Shown: in pieces, positions 17,544-26,254 of the stretch
How positions within the stretch are numbered: the stretch's first letter is position 1
Layout of the letters: every line of letters begins with the position of its first letter
Assembly: GCF_900101545.1 (NCBI RefSeq)
Contig: NZ_FMZU01000007.1
Coordinates: 186,001-250,000, forward strand
Origin: Variovorax sp. CF079
GTDB lineage: Bacteria; Pseudomonadota; Gammaproteobacteria; Burkholderiales; Burkholderiaceae_C
DNA length: 64,000 nt
Direction of reading: 5' to 3'
The notes under the pieces: model-generated
What the model saw: only the letters and a program-made list of their open reading frames with translations
Databases searched by the model: none
What the model was told of the DNA's origin: nothing
Program-made: the position numbers and the translations under genes

Positions 17544-18144
17544 AGGCTTTTTCGATCGCTGGTCGCGGCGCAAGCAGCAGGTGCGGGAAGGGGAGGTGCC
17601 CGCGCCTGAGCCGGTGGCGGCCGTGCCGGTTGTGGCGCCTGCGCTTGTGGAGACGCCTGGCCCCCATCCCAACCTTCCCCCAGAGGGGGAAGGAGAGATG
17701 CCACCGCCGCCGCCTACGCTGGCTGATGCTGAAGCGCTCACCATCGACTCCGACTTCAAGCCCTTCGTCGCGAAGAACGTCGCGCCGGAGGTCAAGAACG
17801 CGGCCTTCAAGAAGCTGTTCGCCGATCCGCACTTCAATGTGATGGACGGGCTGGACACCTACATCGACGACTACTCCCAGTCGACCCCGGTGCCCGAGAG
17901 CGTGCTGCGCCAGATGGCGAGCGCGAAGTTCCTGAACCTGTTCGAGGAAGAAGAATCGAAAGAAGACCCTGAGGCCCACGCACCCCCGGACGTGGCACAG
18001 TCGATGCCTCCCGAGGAAGTTCCCAGCCCGCCGGTTGCCGATGCGCAACCCGCCAGCCAAGAGACCGATGACCACCACGCTGATCTGCGACTGCAACAAG
18101 ACGATGCCCCTCGAGCCGAAGACGCTCGGGACGGCACTGGCTGA
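17536..18144 (+). CDS. DUF3306 domain-containing protein with in-frame repeat insertion
   Basis: 202-aa protein starting MSEGFFDRWSRRKQQV, the characteristic opening of DUF3306, paired with DUF3305 in formate dehydrogenase operons. The conserved core is at about residues 70-140 (IDSDFKPFVAKNVAPEVKNA, DPHFNVMDGLDTYIDDYS). Residues about 40-57 (PGPHPNLPPEGEGEMPP) are encoded by a palindromic repeat and are not part of the family core. The Pro/Glu-rich tail from about 145 runs 77 bp into the next gene in another reading frame, a long overlap for this genome. The function is unknown. Confidence 0.78.
   Translation: MSEGFFDRWSRRKQQVREGEVPAPEPVAAVPVVAPALVETPGPHPNLPPEGEGEMPPPPPTLADAEALTIDSDFKPFVAKNVAPEVKNAAFKKLFADPHFNVMDGLDTYIDDYSQSTPVPESVLRQMASAKFLNLFEEEESKEDPEAHAPPDVAQSMPPEEVPSPPVADAQPASQETDDHHADLRLQQDDAPRAEDARDGTG
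17661..17693. repeat. Palindromic repeat element inserted in frame inside the DUF3306 gene
   Basis: Arms CCTTCCCCC (17673-17681) and GGGGGAAGG (17685-17693) with a 3-nt loop, preceded by CCCCCATCCC at 17661. Translated as PHPNLPPEGEGE, a peptide typical of palindromic repeats that enter coding regions. It is related in layout to the element at 10671-10717, so the same repeat family appears in both formate dehydrogenase loci. Confidence 0.75.
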
Positions 18145-20182
18145 GAACCTGCCTCTCCATTCGGCACTGTGCCGGCGCGAGGCGCCGGCCTTCCAGCGCG
18201 CGATCCAGTCCGGCGACGAGGTGGTGGTGGCCTGCACGCAGGAGAAGCGCTTGTTCGGCGAGCTCGCGCAACAGACCCCGGATGCGGTGTCTCCGATCCG
18301 CTTCGTCAACATCCGCGAAACCGGCGGCTGGAGCCGCGACGCGAAGAGCGCGATGCCGAAGATCGCCGCGCTGCTCGCCGCCGCCAGCCTGCCCGAGCCT
18401 GATCCCGTGTCGACGGTCAGCTATGCGAGCCAGGGCCGCTTGCTGATCGTCGGTGCGCTCGACGAAGCGGAGAAGGCGGCTGCGCTGGTGGGCGACGCGC
18501 TGGACGTCACGATCTTTTCGCAGGGCCCCGGCATGCTCGGCGGTGCGCAGGAGCGCCGCTGGCCGGTGATCGCGGGCCGCATCGATTCGCTCGCCGGCTG
18601 GCTCGGCGCCTTCAAGCTGCAGTGGACGCGCGACAACGCGATCGACCTCGATCTCTGCACGCGCTGCAACGCCTGCCTCGCCGTCTGCCCGGAACAGGCC
18701 ATCGGCTTCGACTACCAGATCGACAACGCCAAGTGCACCTCGCACCGCGACTGCGAACGCGCCTGCGCGGTGGCCGGCGCGATCGATTTCAGCCGCGCGC
18801 CCGCGCAACTCGACGGCGCCTTCGACCTGGTGCTCGATCTCGGCGCCGCGCCGCTCATCGACTGGCATGCGCCGCCGCAGGGCTATTTCCACCTGGCCGG
18901 CGGCCTCGCGCATGCGCAGGGCCTGCAAACCCTGCTGCGCTTGCGCGAGCTGGTCGGCGAGTTCGAGAAGCCGAAGTTCTTCGACTACAAGCAGAAGCTT
19001 TGCGCGCACAGCCGCAACGAAGTGGTTGGCTGCAATGCCTGCATCGAGGTCTGCTCCGCGCATGCGGTGACGAGCGACAAGGAACGCCAGCGCATCGTCG
19101 TCAACCCGAACCTCTGCGTCGGCTGCGGCGCCTGCACCACCGTCTGCCCGACCGGAGCGCTCGGCTACACCTATCCGCGCACGCCCGACCAAGGCCTGAA
19201 GCTGCGCACGCTGCTTTCCACCTATGCAGGCGCGGGCGGGCGCGATGCCGTGCTGCTGCTGCACAGCCAGGAAGGCGGGCAGGCGCTGGTCGAACGGCTC
19301 GGGCGCGACGCGCAGCTCGGCCGCGCGCAGGGCGTGCCCGCGAACGTGATTCCGATCGGCCTCTGGCATGCCGCAAGCACCGGCATCGACCTCTGGCTCA
19401 GCGCGGTCGCCTTCGGCGCTTCGCAGGTGGCCGTGCTCGCGACCGGTGAGGAGGCGCCGGCCTACCTCGATGCGCTGCGCAAGCAGATGGCGATCGCGCA
19501 GGCGCTGCTGCTGGGGCTGGGCTACACGGGAACTCACTTCCGGTTGATCGAGGCGGCGACGCCCGCGGCCCTGGATGCCGCGCTGGCCGCCTTGCGCGAC
19601 ACGCGCCAGCAGCGGCCGGCCACGGCGGCGCGCTTCGCGGTCGGCACCGAGAAACGCAGCACGCTCGAACTCGCGCTCGACCACCTCATCGACGCGGCGC
19701 CGGCGCTGAAGGCGGCGCCCGAAACGGCGCTCGCGATTCCGCTGCCGGCAGGCTCGCCCTTCGGCACGATCGAGGTCGACAAGAACAAGTGCACGATGTG
19801 CCTGGCCTGCGTCAGCGCCTGCCCGGCCAGTGCGCTGCAGGACAACCCGAACGCGCCGCAGCTGCGCTTCGTCGAGAAGAACTGCGTGCAGTGCGGTCTT
19901 TGCGAAACCACCTGCCCCGAGGACGCGATCTCGCTGGTGCCGCGGCTGCTGGTCGCGGCCGAGCGCAAGCAGCCGGTGGTGCTCAACGAGGCCAAGCCTT
20001 GGAGCTGCATCCGCTGCGGCAAGCCCTTCGGCACGCAGAAGGCGATCGAGGCCATGCTCGGCAAGCTCGCGGGCCATGCGATGTTCCAGGGCGAGGCGCT
20101 CGAGCGGCTCAAGATGTGCAGCGACTGCCGGGTCATCGACCTGTACAGCGCGCAGAACGAAATGAAGATCACGCAGTTATGA
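18068..20182 (+). CDS. Polyferredoxin-type 4Fe-4S protein of the formate dehydrogenase operon
   Basis: 704-aa cytoplasmic protein with many Fe-S motifs: an N-terminal CDC pair (LICDCNKTM), then CTRCNACLAVCP near residue 197, CNACIEVC near 323, CVGCGACTTVCP near 350, CTMCLACVSACP near 577, CVQCGLCETTCP near 608, and a C-terminal CIRCG...CSDC zinc-ribbon-like pair near 645-690. It resembles proteins that accompany DUF3305/DUF3306 and FdhA and may pass electrons or help cluster insertion; the exact role is unproven. Start ATG at 18068 (MTTTLICDCNKT), inside the end of the DUF3306 gene. The stop overlaps the chaperone start (ATGA). Confidence 0.85.
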   Translation: MTTTLICDCNKTMPLEPKTLGTALAENLPLHSALCRREAPAFQRAIQSGDEVVVACTQEKRLFGELAQQTPDAVSPIRFVNIRETGGWSRDAKSAMPKIAALLAAASLPEPDPVSTVSYASQGRLLIVGALDEAEKAAALVGDALDVTIFSQGPGMLGGAQERRWPVIAGRIDSLAGWLGAFKLQWTRDNAIDLDLCTRCNACLAVCPEQAIGFDYQIDNAKCTSHRDCERACAVAGAIDFSRAPAQLDGAFDLVLDLGAAPLIDWHAPPQGYFHLAGGLAHAQGLQTLLRLRELVGEFEKPKFFDYKQKLCAHSRNEVVGCNACIEVCSAHAVTSDKERQRIVVNPNLCVGCGACTTVCPTGALGYTYPRTPDQGLKLRTLLSTYAGAGGRDAVLLLHSQEGGQALVERLGRDAQLGRAQGVPANVIPIGLWHAASTGIDLWLSAVAFGASQVAVLATGEEAPAYLDALRKQMAIAQALLLGLGYTGTHFRLIEAATPAALDAALAALRDTRQQRPATAARFAVGTEKRSTLELALDHLIDAAPALKAAPETALAIPLPAGSPFGTIEVDKNKCTMCLACVSACPASALQDNPNAPQLRFVEKNCVQCGLCETTCPEDAISLVPRLLVAAERKQPVVLNEAKPWSCIRCGKPFGTQKAIEAMLGKLAGHAMFQGEALERLKMCSDCRVIDLYSAQNEMKITQL

Positions 20183-20796
20183 GCGATAGTTTTCCGGTTT
20201 CCTCCGCGCTCGACGAGGAGCTTGCGCGCGCCGAGCTCTACGGCCTGCTGGCGCGGCTCTGGTATGCGGCGCCCGATGCCGAGTTGCTCGGCGCCTTCCA
20301 GGTCGCGCCGACCGAGGCGCCGGCTGCGGGCGCCTTTCTCGAAGAGCCCTGGCGCCAGCTCGTGGGCGTGGCGCGCGGCCTCGACGCCGCGGCGGCGAAG
20401 AGCGAGTACGACGCGCTCTTCGGCGGCATCGGCAAGCCCGAGGTCTACCTGTTCGGTTCGCACTACCTGAGCGGCTTTCTCAACGACAAGCCGCTGGCCC
20501 AGCTGCGTACCGACCTCGACCGGCTCGGCCTGGCGCGCGAGCAGGCGGTCTCCGAGACCGAGGACCACATCGCCTGCCTGTTCGAAGTGATGCGCTACCT
20601 GATCGCGGGCGAGGACGTCGCGGTCGCCAATCTCACGCAGCAGCAGGCCTTCTTCTCGACCCATGTTCAGTCTTGGCTGCCCGCCATGTGCGATGCGGTG
20701 GCGCAGCATCCGAAGGCGAACTTCTATGCCGCGCTGGCGGTGCTGACACGCGCATTCGCAGAGGTCGAAGCGCAGGGCTTCGACATGCTGAACTGA
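20179..20796 (+). CDS. TorD/DmsD-family molybdoenzyme chaperone
   Basis: 205-aa all-helical chaperone of the TorD family (Nitrate_red_del), which binds the twin-arginine signal of a molybdoenzyme until cofactor insertion is complete. Seen: ELYGLLARLWYAAPD near residue 20, the family YxxLF-like segment SEYDALFGGIG near 75, and the EDHIACLFEVMRYL segment near 122. It begins in an ATGA overlap with the polyferredoxin gene and is followed 105 bp later by the FdhX/FdhA genes, whose FdhA carries the likely client Tat signal. Confidence 0.87.
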   Translation: MSDSFPVSSALDEELARAELYGLLARLWYAAPDAELLGAFQVAPTEAPAAGAFLEEPWRQLVGVARGLDAAAAKSEYDALFGGIGKPEVYLFGSHYLSGFLNDKPLAQLRTDLDRLGLAREQAVSETEDHIACLFEVMRYLIAGEDVAVANLTQQQAFFSTHVQSWLPAMCDAVAQHPKANFYAALAVLTRAFAEVEAQGFDMLN

Positions 20797-20848
20797 GTCT
20801 GAGGGAAATAGATTTACGAAATATCAGGGTCTCGACTAGTATCCAAAT

Positions 20849-20868
20849 ATATGTAACTGGTTTCATAT
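20849..20868. promoter_or_regulatory. 20-bp dyad upstream of fdhX, candidate operator
   Basis: ATATG at 20849-20853 and CATAT at 20864-20868 share one symmetry centre with the inner arms AAC (20855-20857) and GTT (20860-20862). The dyad sits in a strongly AT-rich 100-bp gap, 32 bp before the fdhX start. It is the only sizeable gap inside the operon, so a second promoter for the structural genes is plausible here. Confidence 0.45.
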
Positions 20869-20900
20869 CTAGTTCCACCCAGCCACTCCTGGAGTTGTTA

Positions 20901-21125
20901 ATGCAGGACAGCCAATCCGCCGGTCCCAAGCCGGCGTCCCGCCGCGGGTTCTTTTTCGGCGCCGCCTCGGTCGGCGCAGCTGCAGCAGCCGTCACGGTGC
21001 TGCCCAAAGTCGCGCCGGAGCCCGTTTCCGCCGCCACACCCGTTCCGAAGCCTGCGCCCGAGAAGGGCGGCGGCTACACGCTGAGCGAGCACGTCAAGCA
21101 CTACTACAAGACCACTTCGGCCTGA
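20901..21125 (+). CDS. Formate dehydrogenase region Tat-signal small protein (FdhX-type)
   Basis: 74-aa protein consisting mostly of a twin-arginine leader (SRRGFFFGAASVGAAAAAVTVL at about 13-35) and a short tail ending YTLSEHVKHYYKTTSA. This matches the family of small twin-arginine proteins always found just before periplasmic formate dehydrogenase alpha genes. It is probably exported or membrane-tethered and may take part in assembly or electron transfer; no activity is known. A clear ribosome binding site (ctggagttg) precedes the ATG, and fdhA starts 14 bp after the stop. Confidence 0.85.
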   Translation: MQDSQSAGPKPASRRGFFFGAASVGAAAAAVTVLPKVAPEPVSAATPVPKPAPEKGGGYTLSEHVKHYYKTTSA

Positions 21126-21139
21126 GGACGAACACCACC

Positions 21140-24133
21140 ATGTTGTTGACCCGGAAAGCGACCGGCGCTGCGCTCGACAGTGCCTCTTCCCGTTCCTCTT
21201 CTTTCTCCTCCTCGCCCTTCGTCCACAGCCTGCGGCGCGGCCTCGCCAATGCGTTGCCGACCATGGACCGGCGCGCCTTCCTGCGGCGCTCCGGGCTGGG
21301 TGTCGGCGTGGGTCTGGCCGCGGGCCAGCTCACGCTGATGCGCAAGGCCGAAGCCGCCGGGGATGGCAAGCCGGCTGCGGTCGGCGCCGGCAAGATCGAG
21401 ATCAAGCGCACGGTCTGCACGCACTGCTCGGTCGGCTGCGCCTCGGACGCGGTGGTCGAGAACGGCGTCTGGGTGCGGCAGGAGCCGGTGTTCGATTCGC
21501 CGCTCAACCTGGGTGCGCACTGCGCCAAGGGCGCGGCGCTGCGCGAGCACGGCCACGGCGAGTACCGGCTGCGCTATCCGATGAAGCTGGTGAACGGCAA
21601 GTACGAACGCATCAGCTGGGACACGGCGCTCGACGAGATCACCGCCAAGCTCAAGGAGCTGACCAAGGCCAGCGGCCCCGATTCGATCTACTGGATCGGC
21701 TCCAGCAAGCACAACAACGAGCAGGCCTATCTGCTGCGCAAGTTCGTGAGCTTCTTCGGCAGCAACAACTGCGACCACCAGGCGCGCATCTGCCACTCGA
21801 CCACGGTCGCCGGCGTGGCGAACACATGGGGCTACGGCGCCATGACGAACTCGTACAACGACATGCGCAATTCGAAGGTTGCGCTCTACATCGGCTCGAA
21901 CGCGGCCGAGGCCCATCCGGTGAGCATGCTGCACATGCTGCATGCCAAGGAAAACGGCTGCAAGATGATCGTGGTCGACCCGCGCTTCACCCGCACCGCG
22001 GCCAAGGCCGACGAGTACGTGCGCATCCGTTCGGGTTCGGATATTCCCTTCCTCTTCGGCATCCTGTACCACATCTTCAAGAACGGCTGGGAAGACAAGA
22101 AGTACATCAACGACCGCGTCTTCGGCATGGACGAGGTGCGCGCCGACGTGATGGCCAAGTGGACGCCCGACAAGGTCGAGGAAGCCTGCGGCGTCAAGGA
22201 AGCCCAGGTGCTGAAGGTCGCGACCTGGCTCAACGAGAACCGCCCCGGCACCATCGTCTGGTGCATGGGCCAGACCCAGCACACCATCGGCAACGCGATC
22301 GTGCGCGCCTCCTGCATCCTGCAGCTGGCGCTGGGCAACGTGGGCAAGTCGGGCGGCGGCACCAACATCTTCCGCGGCCACGACAACGTGCAGGGCGCCA
22401 CCGACGTCGGCCCCAACCCCGATTCGCTGCCCGGCTACTACGGCCTGGCCGAAGGCTCGTGGAAGCATTTCGCCGCCACCTGGGGCGTGGACTTCGAGTG
22501 GATCAAGGGCCGCTTCGCTTCGCCCGCGATGATGGCCAAGCCGGGCCTCACGGTCTCGCGCTGGATCGACGGCGTGCTCGAGAAGAACGAGCTGATCGAC
22601 CAGGATTCGAATCTGCGCGGCGTCTTCTACTGGGGCCATGCGCCCAATTCGCAGACCCGCGGCCTCGAGATGAAGCGGGCCATGGACAAGCTGGACCTGC
22701 TGGTGGTGGTGGACCCGTACCCCTCGGCCACCGCGGCGATGGCGGCGATGCCGGGCCGCTCGGAAGACCTGAATCCGAATCGCGCGGTGTATCTGCTGCC
22801 GGCCTGCACGCAGTTCGAAACCAGCGGCTCCGTCACCGCCTCGAACCGCTCGCTGCAATGGCGCGAGAAGGTGATCGAGCCGCTGTGGGAAAGCCGCAGC
22901 GACCACATGATCATGCAGCAGTTCGCCGACCGGCTCGGCTTCGGCAAGGAGCTCAGCAAGAACTACAAGATGCAGAAGGTCAAGGGCATGGACGAGCCCG
23001 TGCCGGACGACATCCTGCGCGAGATCAACAAGTGCGTCTGGACCATCGGCTACACCGGGCAGAGCCCCGAGCGGCTGCAGGCCCACATGCGCAACATGGG
23101 CGCCTTCGACGTGCGCACGCTCAGGGCCAAGTCGGGCAAGGACAAGGTCAACGGCTACGACCTCTCGGGCGACTACTTCGGGCTGCCGTGGCCCTGCTAT
23201 GGCACCCCCGAGCTCAAGCATCCGGGCAGCGCGAACCTCTACGACACCACGCGGCACGTGATGGACGGCGGCGGCAACTTCCGCGCGAACTTCGGCGTCG
23301 AGCGCAACGGCAAGAACCTGCTGGCCGAGGACGGCTCGCATTCGCTGGGCGCCGAGATCACCACCGGCTATCCGGAGCTCGACCACCTGCTGCTCAAGAA
23401 GCTCGGCTGGTGGGACGAGCTCACCGCGGCCGAGAAGCCCAAGGCCGAGGGCAAGAACTGGAAGACCGACAGCTCGGGCGGCATGATCCGCGTGTTCATG
23501 AAGAACCACGGCTGCCATCCCTTCGGCAACGCCAAGGCGCGCGCGCTGGTGTGGAACTTCCCCGATGCCATCCCGCAGCACCGCGAGCCGCTCTATGGCA
23601 CGCGGCCGGACCTGATGGCCAAATACCCGACGCACGACGACAAGATGGCCTTCTGGCGCCTGCCCACGCTCTACAAGAGCGTGCAGCAGAAGAACATCGC
23701 CGACAAGGTGGCCGAGAAGTTCCCCTTCATCATGACCTCGGGCCGGCTGGTCGAGTACGAGGGCGGCGGCGAGGAAACCCGCTCCAACCCCTGGCTCGCC
23801 GAGCTGCAGCAGGAGATGTTCATCGAGATCAACCCCAAGGTAGCGGCCGAGAAGAACATCCGCAACGGCGAGCGCGCCTGGGTGCACACGCCCACCGGCG
23901 CCAAGCTCAACGTGCAGGCGCTGGTCACCGAGCGCGTGGGTCCCGACACCGTGTTCATGCCCTTCCACTTCTCCGGCCACTGGCAGGGGGCGGACATGCT
24001 CGCCTACTACCCCAAGGGCGCGGCGCCGGTGGTGCGCGGCGAGGCGATCAACACCTCGACCACCTACGGCTACGACAGCGTGACCATGATGCAAGAGACC
24101 AAGACCACGGTCTGCAACATCGAGAAAGCATAA
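21140..24133 (+). CDS. fdhA: Membrane-associated formate dehydrogenase, catalytic alpha subunit (Cys-type, periplasmic)
   Basis: 997-aa molybdopterin oxidoreductase that oxidises formate on the periplasmic side. A long Ser-rich N-terminus precedes the twin-arginine signal DRRAFLRRSGLGVGVG at about 43-58. The first 4Fe-4S motif is CTHCSVGCASD near 94, and the metal ligand is Cys218 (ARICHSTTVAG) from a TGC codon, so it is not a selenoprotein. The dinucleotide-binding C-terminal domain starts near 865 (FIMTSGRLVEYEGGG). Downstream are the ferredoxin-type beta subunit and cytochrome b gamma subunit, a complete three-subunit enzyme. The preceding TorD-like protein and FdhX are its likely assembly partners. 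Confidence 0.95.
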   Translation: MLLTRKATGAALDSASSRSSSFSSSPFVHSLRRGLANALPTMDRRAFLRRSGLGVGVGLAAGQLTLMRKAEAAGDGKPAAVGAGKIEIKRTVCTHCSVGCASDAVVENGVWVRQEPVFDSPLNLGAHCAKGAALREHGHGEYRLRYPMKLVNGKYERISWDTALDEITAKLKELTKASGPDSIYWIGSSKHNNEQAYLLRKFVSFFGSNNCDHQARICHSTTVAGVANTWGYGAMTNSYNDMRNSKVALYIGSNAAEAHPVSMLHMLHAKENGCKMIVVDPRFTRTAAKADEYVRIRSGSDIPFLFGILYHIFKNGWEDKKYINDRVFGMDEVRADVMAKWTPDKVEEACGVKEAQVLKVATWLNENRPGTIVWCMGQTQHTIGNAIVRASCILQLALGNVGKSGGGTNIFRGHDNVQGATDVGPNPDSLPGYYGLAEGSWKHFAATWGVDFEWIKGRFASPAMMAKPGLTVSRWIDGVLEKNELIDQDSNLRGVFYWGHAPNSQTRGLEMKRAMDKLDLLVVVDPYPSATAAMAAMPGRSEDLNPNRAVYLLPACTQFETSGSVTASNRSLQWREKVIEPLWESRSDHMIMQQFADRLGFGKELSKNYKMQKVKGMDEPVPDDILREINKCVWTIGYTGQSPERLQAHMRNMGAFDVRTLRAKSGKDKVNGYDLSGDYFGLPWPCYGTPELKHPGSANLYDTTRHVMDGGGNFRANFGVERNGKNLLAEDGSHSLGAEITTGYPELDHLLLKKLGWWDELTAAEKPKAEGKNWKTDSSGGMIRVFMKNHGCHPFGNAKARALVWNFPDAIPQHREPLYGTRPDLMAKYPTHDDKMAFWRLPTLYKSVQQKNIADKVAEKFPFIMTSGRLVEYEGGGEETRSNPWLAELQQEMFIEINPKVAAEKNIRNGERAWVHTPTGAKLNVQALVTERVGPDTVFMPFHFSGHWQGADMLAYYPKGAAPVVRGEAINTSTTYGYDSVTMMQETKTTVCNIEKA

Positions 24134-24145
24134 AGAGGAATCGAT

Positions 24146-24766
24146 ATGGCAAGAATGAAGTTCGTCTGCGATTCCGAGCGCTGCATCGAGTGCAACGGTT
24201 GCGTCACGGCCTGCAAGAACGAGAACGAGGTGCCGTGGGGCGTGAACCGCCGCCGCGTGGTGACGCTCAACGACGGCGTGCCGGGCGAGAAGTCGATCTC
24301 GGTGGCCTGCATGCACTGCTCCGACGCGCCCTGCATGGCGGTGTGCCCGGTGCAATGCTTCTACCGCACCGAAGAAGGCGTGGTGCTGCACGACAAGGAT
24401 GTCTGCATCGGCTGCGGCTACTGCTCCTACGCCTGCCCCTTCGGCGCGCCGCAGTTCCCCTCGCAAGGCACCTTCGGTGCGCGCGGCAAGATGGACAAGT
24501 GCACTTTCTGCGCCGGCGGCCCCGAGGCCAACGGCTCGCAGGCCGAGTTCGAGAAGTACGGGCGCAACCGCCTGGCCGAAGGGAAGCTTCCGGCCTGCGC
24601 CGAGATGTGCTCGACCAAGGCGCTGCTGGCCGGCGACGGCGACGTGGTGGCCGACATCTTCCGCACCCGCGTGCTGCATCGCGGCAAGGGCGCCGAAGTC
24701 TGGGGCTGGGGCACGGCCTACGGTTCGCAGCAGGCCGGCACGCCGACCAGCGGAGGCACGAAATGA
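24146..24766 (+). CDS. fdhB: Formate dehydrogenase beta subunit (4Fe-4S ferredoxin-type)
   Basis: 206-aa electron-transfer subunit with four clusters' worth of Cys: CIECNGCVTACKNE near residue 13, CMHCSDAPCMAVCP near 55, CIGCGYCSYACP near 92, plus CTFC near 119 and the distal CAEMC near 151. It carries electrons from FdhA to the cytochrome b subunit. It has no signal peptide, so it is probably exported as a passenger of the FdhA Tat signal. It starts 12 bp after fdhA with the ribosome binding site aaagagg, and its stop overlaps the next start (ATGA). Confidence 0.94.
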   Translation: MARMKFVCDSERCIECNGCVTACKNENEVPWGVNRRRVVTLNDGVPGEKSISVACMHCSDAPCMAVCPVQCFYRTEEGVVLHDKDVCIGCGYCSYACPFGAPQFPSQGTFGARGKMDKCTFCAGGPEANGSQAEFEKYGRNRLAEGKLPACAEMCSTKALLAGDGDVVADIFRTRVLHRGKGAEVWGWGTAYGSQQAGTPTSGGTK

Positions 24767-25017
24767 GGCGCGCACTGGCGACGACGGCAGTCCTGGCCTC
24801 TGCCGTGCTGCTGCTGGCGGCCTGCGGCGAGAAGCCGCAGACCAACGCCGAGGGCGTCAAGCTCGATGCCGCGCCCTGGACCGGCACCGGCACGCAGCAG
24901 AACGCGGGCACGGCATTCACCGCGTCGGGTTGGCAGGTCGGCGACAAGAACGCCTGGCAGCAGCAGCTCAAGACCCGCGCGCAGAACGGCCAGAACGACT
25001 ACGTCAGAGACAACTGA
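24763..25017 (+). CDS. Small lipoprotein of the formate dehydrogenase operon
   Basis: 84-aa protein with a type II signal peptide: MRRALATTAVLASAVLLLAAC, lipobox LAAC with Cys at residue 21. The mature part of 63 residues (GEKPQTNAEGVKLD, ending QNGQNDYVRDN) is Gln/Asn/Thr-rich with no recognised domain. It lies between the beta and gamma subunit genes with a 4-bp overlap to the former. This placement suggests an accessory role on the periplasmic face; no function is known. Confidence 0.72.
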   Translation: MRRALATTAVLASAVLLLAACGEKPQTNAEGVKLDAAPWTGTGTQQNAGTAFTASGWQVGDKNAWQQQLKTRAQNGQNDYVRDN

Positions 25018-25033
25018 GCGGAAGGAAGGCTGC

Positions 25034-26254
25034 ATGAACAAGGCTCTTCTGAACGCCCTGGTCCTCATGGCCGCGCTGGCCGCCGGCCCGGCCCTGGCCC
25101 AGGCGCCGAACCCGGCTGCCGGCGGCGCGGTCGCCCAGCCGCCTGCCGCCGCTGCGGCGCCGCCGCAGCAGCAGGCCGGCGGCATCAAAAGCCAGAACAT
25201 CTTCGAGGTCAAGCCCGAGGCGAGCGCCGATCCCAACTACCTGCAGCAAAGCAATGCCGAGCGCGCGAAGGTGCAGCCCGGCAACAACGCGCCGATGTGG
25301 CGGCAGGTGGGCGAAGGCGTGACGGGCTACAGCAGCCTGCCGAAGTCTCAGGCGCCCGAAGCCGGCAACCTGATCCAGCGCTTCGTGCAGTACCCGGGCT
25401 CGCGCTATACCAACGCCGGCGAGGCCTGGCGCCAGGTGCGCAACGACTGGATCATTCCCTACGGTGCGGCGCTGCTCTTCGTGGTGCTGCTGGCGATCGC
25501 GATCTTCTATTTCACGCGCGGCGCGATCGGCCTGCACGGCACCGAAACCGGCCGCAAGATCGAGCGCTTCACGCCCTTCGAGCGCGCCACGCACTGGTCG
25601 AACGCGATCGCCTTCGTCACGCTGGCCGTCTCGGGCCTGGTGATGGCCTTCGGCAAGTTCTTGCTGCTGCCCATCATCGGCGCCGCGTTGTTCGGCTGGC
25701 TGACCTATGCGCTGAAGACCGTGCACAACTTCGTCGGCCCGCTGTTCGTCGTCACGCTGATCCTGATGTTCATCACCTTCGTGCGCGACAACTTCCCGCG
25801 CAAGGCGGACCTCCAGTGGCTGGCTCATTTCGGCGGCCTGTTCGGCGGCAAGGAGGTGCCTTCGCACCGCTTCAACGCCGGCGAGAAGGTGGTGTTCTGG
25901 GGCGGCATCCTCGTGCTCGGCAGCATCGTGGCCGGCTCGGGCCTGTTCCTCGACAAGCTGCTGCCGGGCTTCGTCTACACGCGCGGCGAGATGCAGATCG
26001 CGCACATGGTCCACGCGGTGGCCACGCTGCTCATGATGGCGATGATCATGGGCCACATCTACATCGGCACGCTGGGCATGAAGGGCGCCTTCAGCGCCAT
26101 GCGCCACGGCTATGTCGACGAGACCTGGGCCCGCGAACATCACGAGCTCTGGTACGACGACATCGCTGCCGGCAAGATTCCCGTCCAGCGCAGCGCCGAG
26201 GTCTCGGGCGCCGCGCCCGCGAAGACCGTCCGGGTCGAAGGAAGCCCCTCATGA
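25034..26254 (+). CDS. fdhC: Formate dehydrogenase gamma subunit (cytochrome b556)
   Basis: 406-aa membrane subunit that passes electrons to quinone. A signal peptide (LNALVLMAALAAGPALAQA) precedes an unusually long, Ala/Pro/Gln-rich periplasmic segment to about residue 135. Membrane segments follow at about 138-158, 185-205, 215-255, 288-308 and 320-345, with candidate haem His in ATHWSNA, KTVHNFVG and AHMVHAVAT. This is the FdnI/FdoI-like cytochrome b domain. The start is the ATG at 25034 after gaaggaaggc. It overlaps the next start by 4 bp. Confidence 0.92.
   Translation: MNKALLNALVLMAALAAGPALAQAPNPAAGGAVAQPPAAAAAPPQQQAGGIKSQNIFEVKPEASADPNYLQQSNAERAKVQPGNNAPMWRQVGEGVTGYSSLPKSQAPEAGNLIQRFVQYPGSRYTNAGEAWRQVRNDWIIPYGAALLFVVLLAIAIFYFTRGAIGLHGTETGRKIERFTPFERATHWSNAIAFVTLAVSGLVMAFGKFLLLPIIGAALFGWLTYALKTVHNFVGPLFVVTLILMFITFVRDNFPRKADLQWLAHFGGLFGGKEVPSHRFNAGEKVVFWGGILVLGSIVAGSGLFLDKLLPGFVYTRGEMQIAHMVHAVATLLMMAMIMGHIYIGTLGMKGAFSAMRHGYVDETWAREHHELWYDDIAAGKIPVQRSAEVSGAAPAKTVRVEGSPS

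Noticed and set aside
11513-21793. Possible selenocysteine in the formate dehydrogenases
   Set aside because: The metal-ligand codons are TGC at 11513-11515 and 21791-21793, so both enzymes are Cys-type.
21104-24775. Leftward open frame of 1223 codons
   Set aside because: It is antisense to fdhA and fdhB, with Arg/His/Val-rich composition and no domain. It is a shadow of the real genes.
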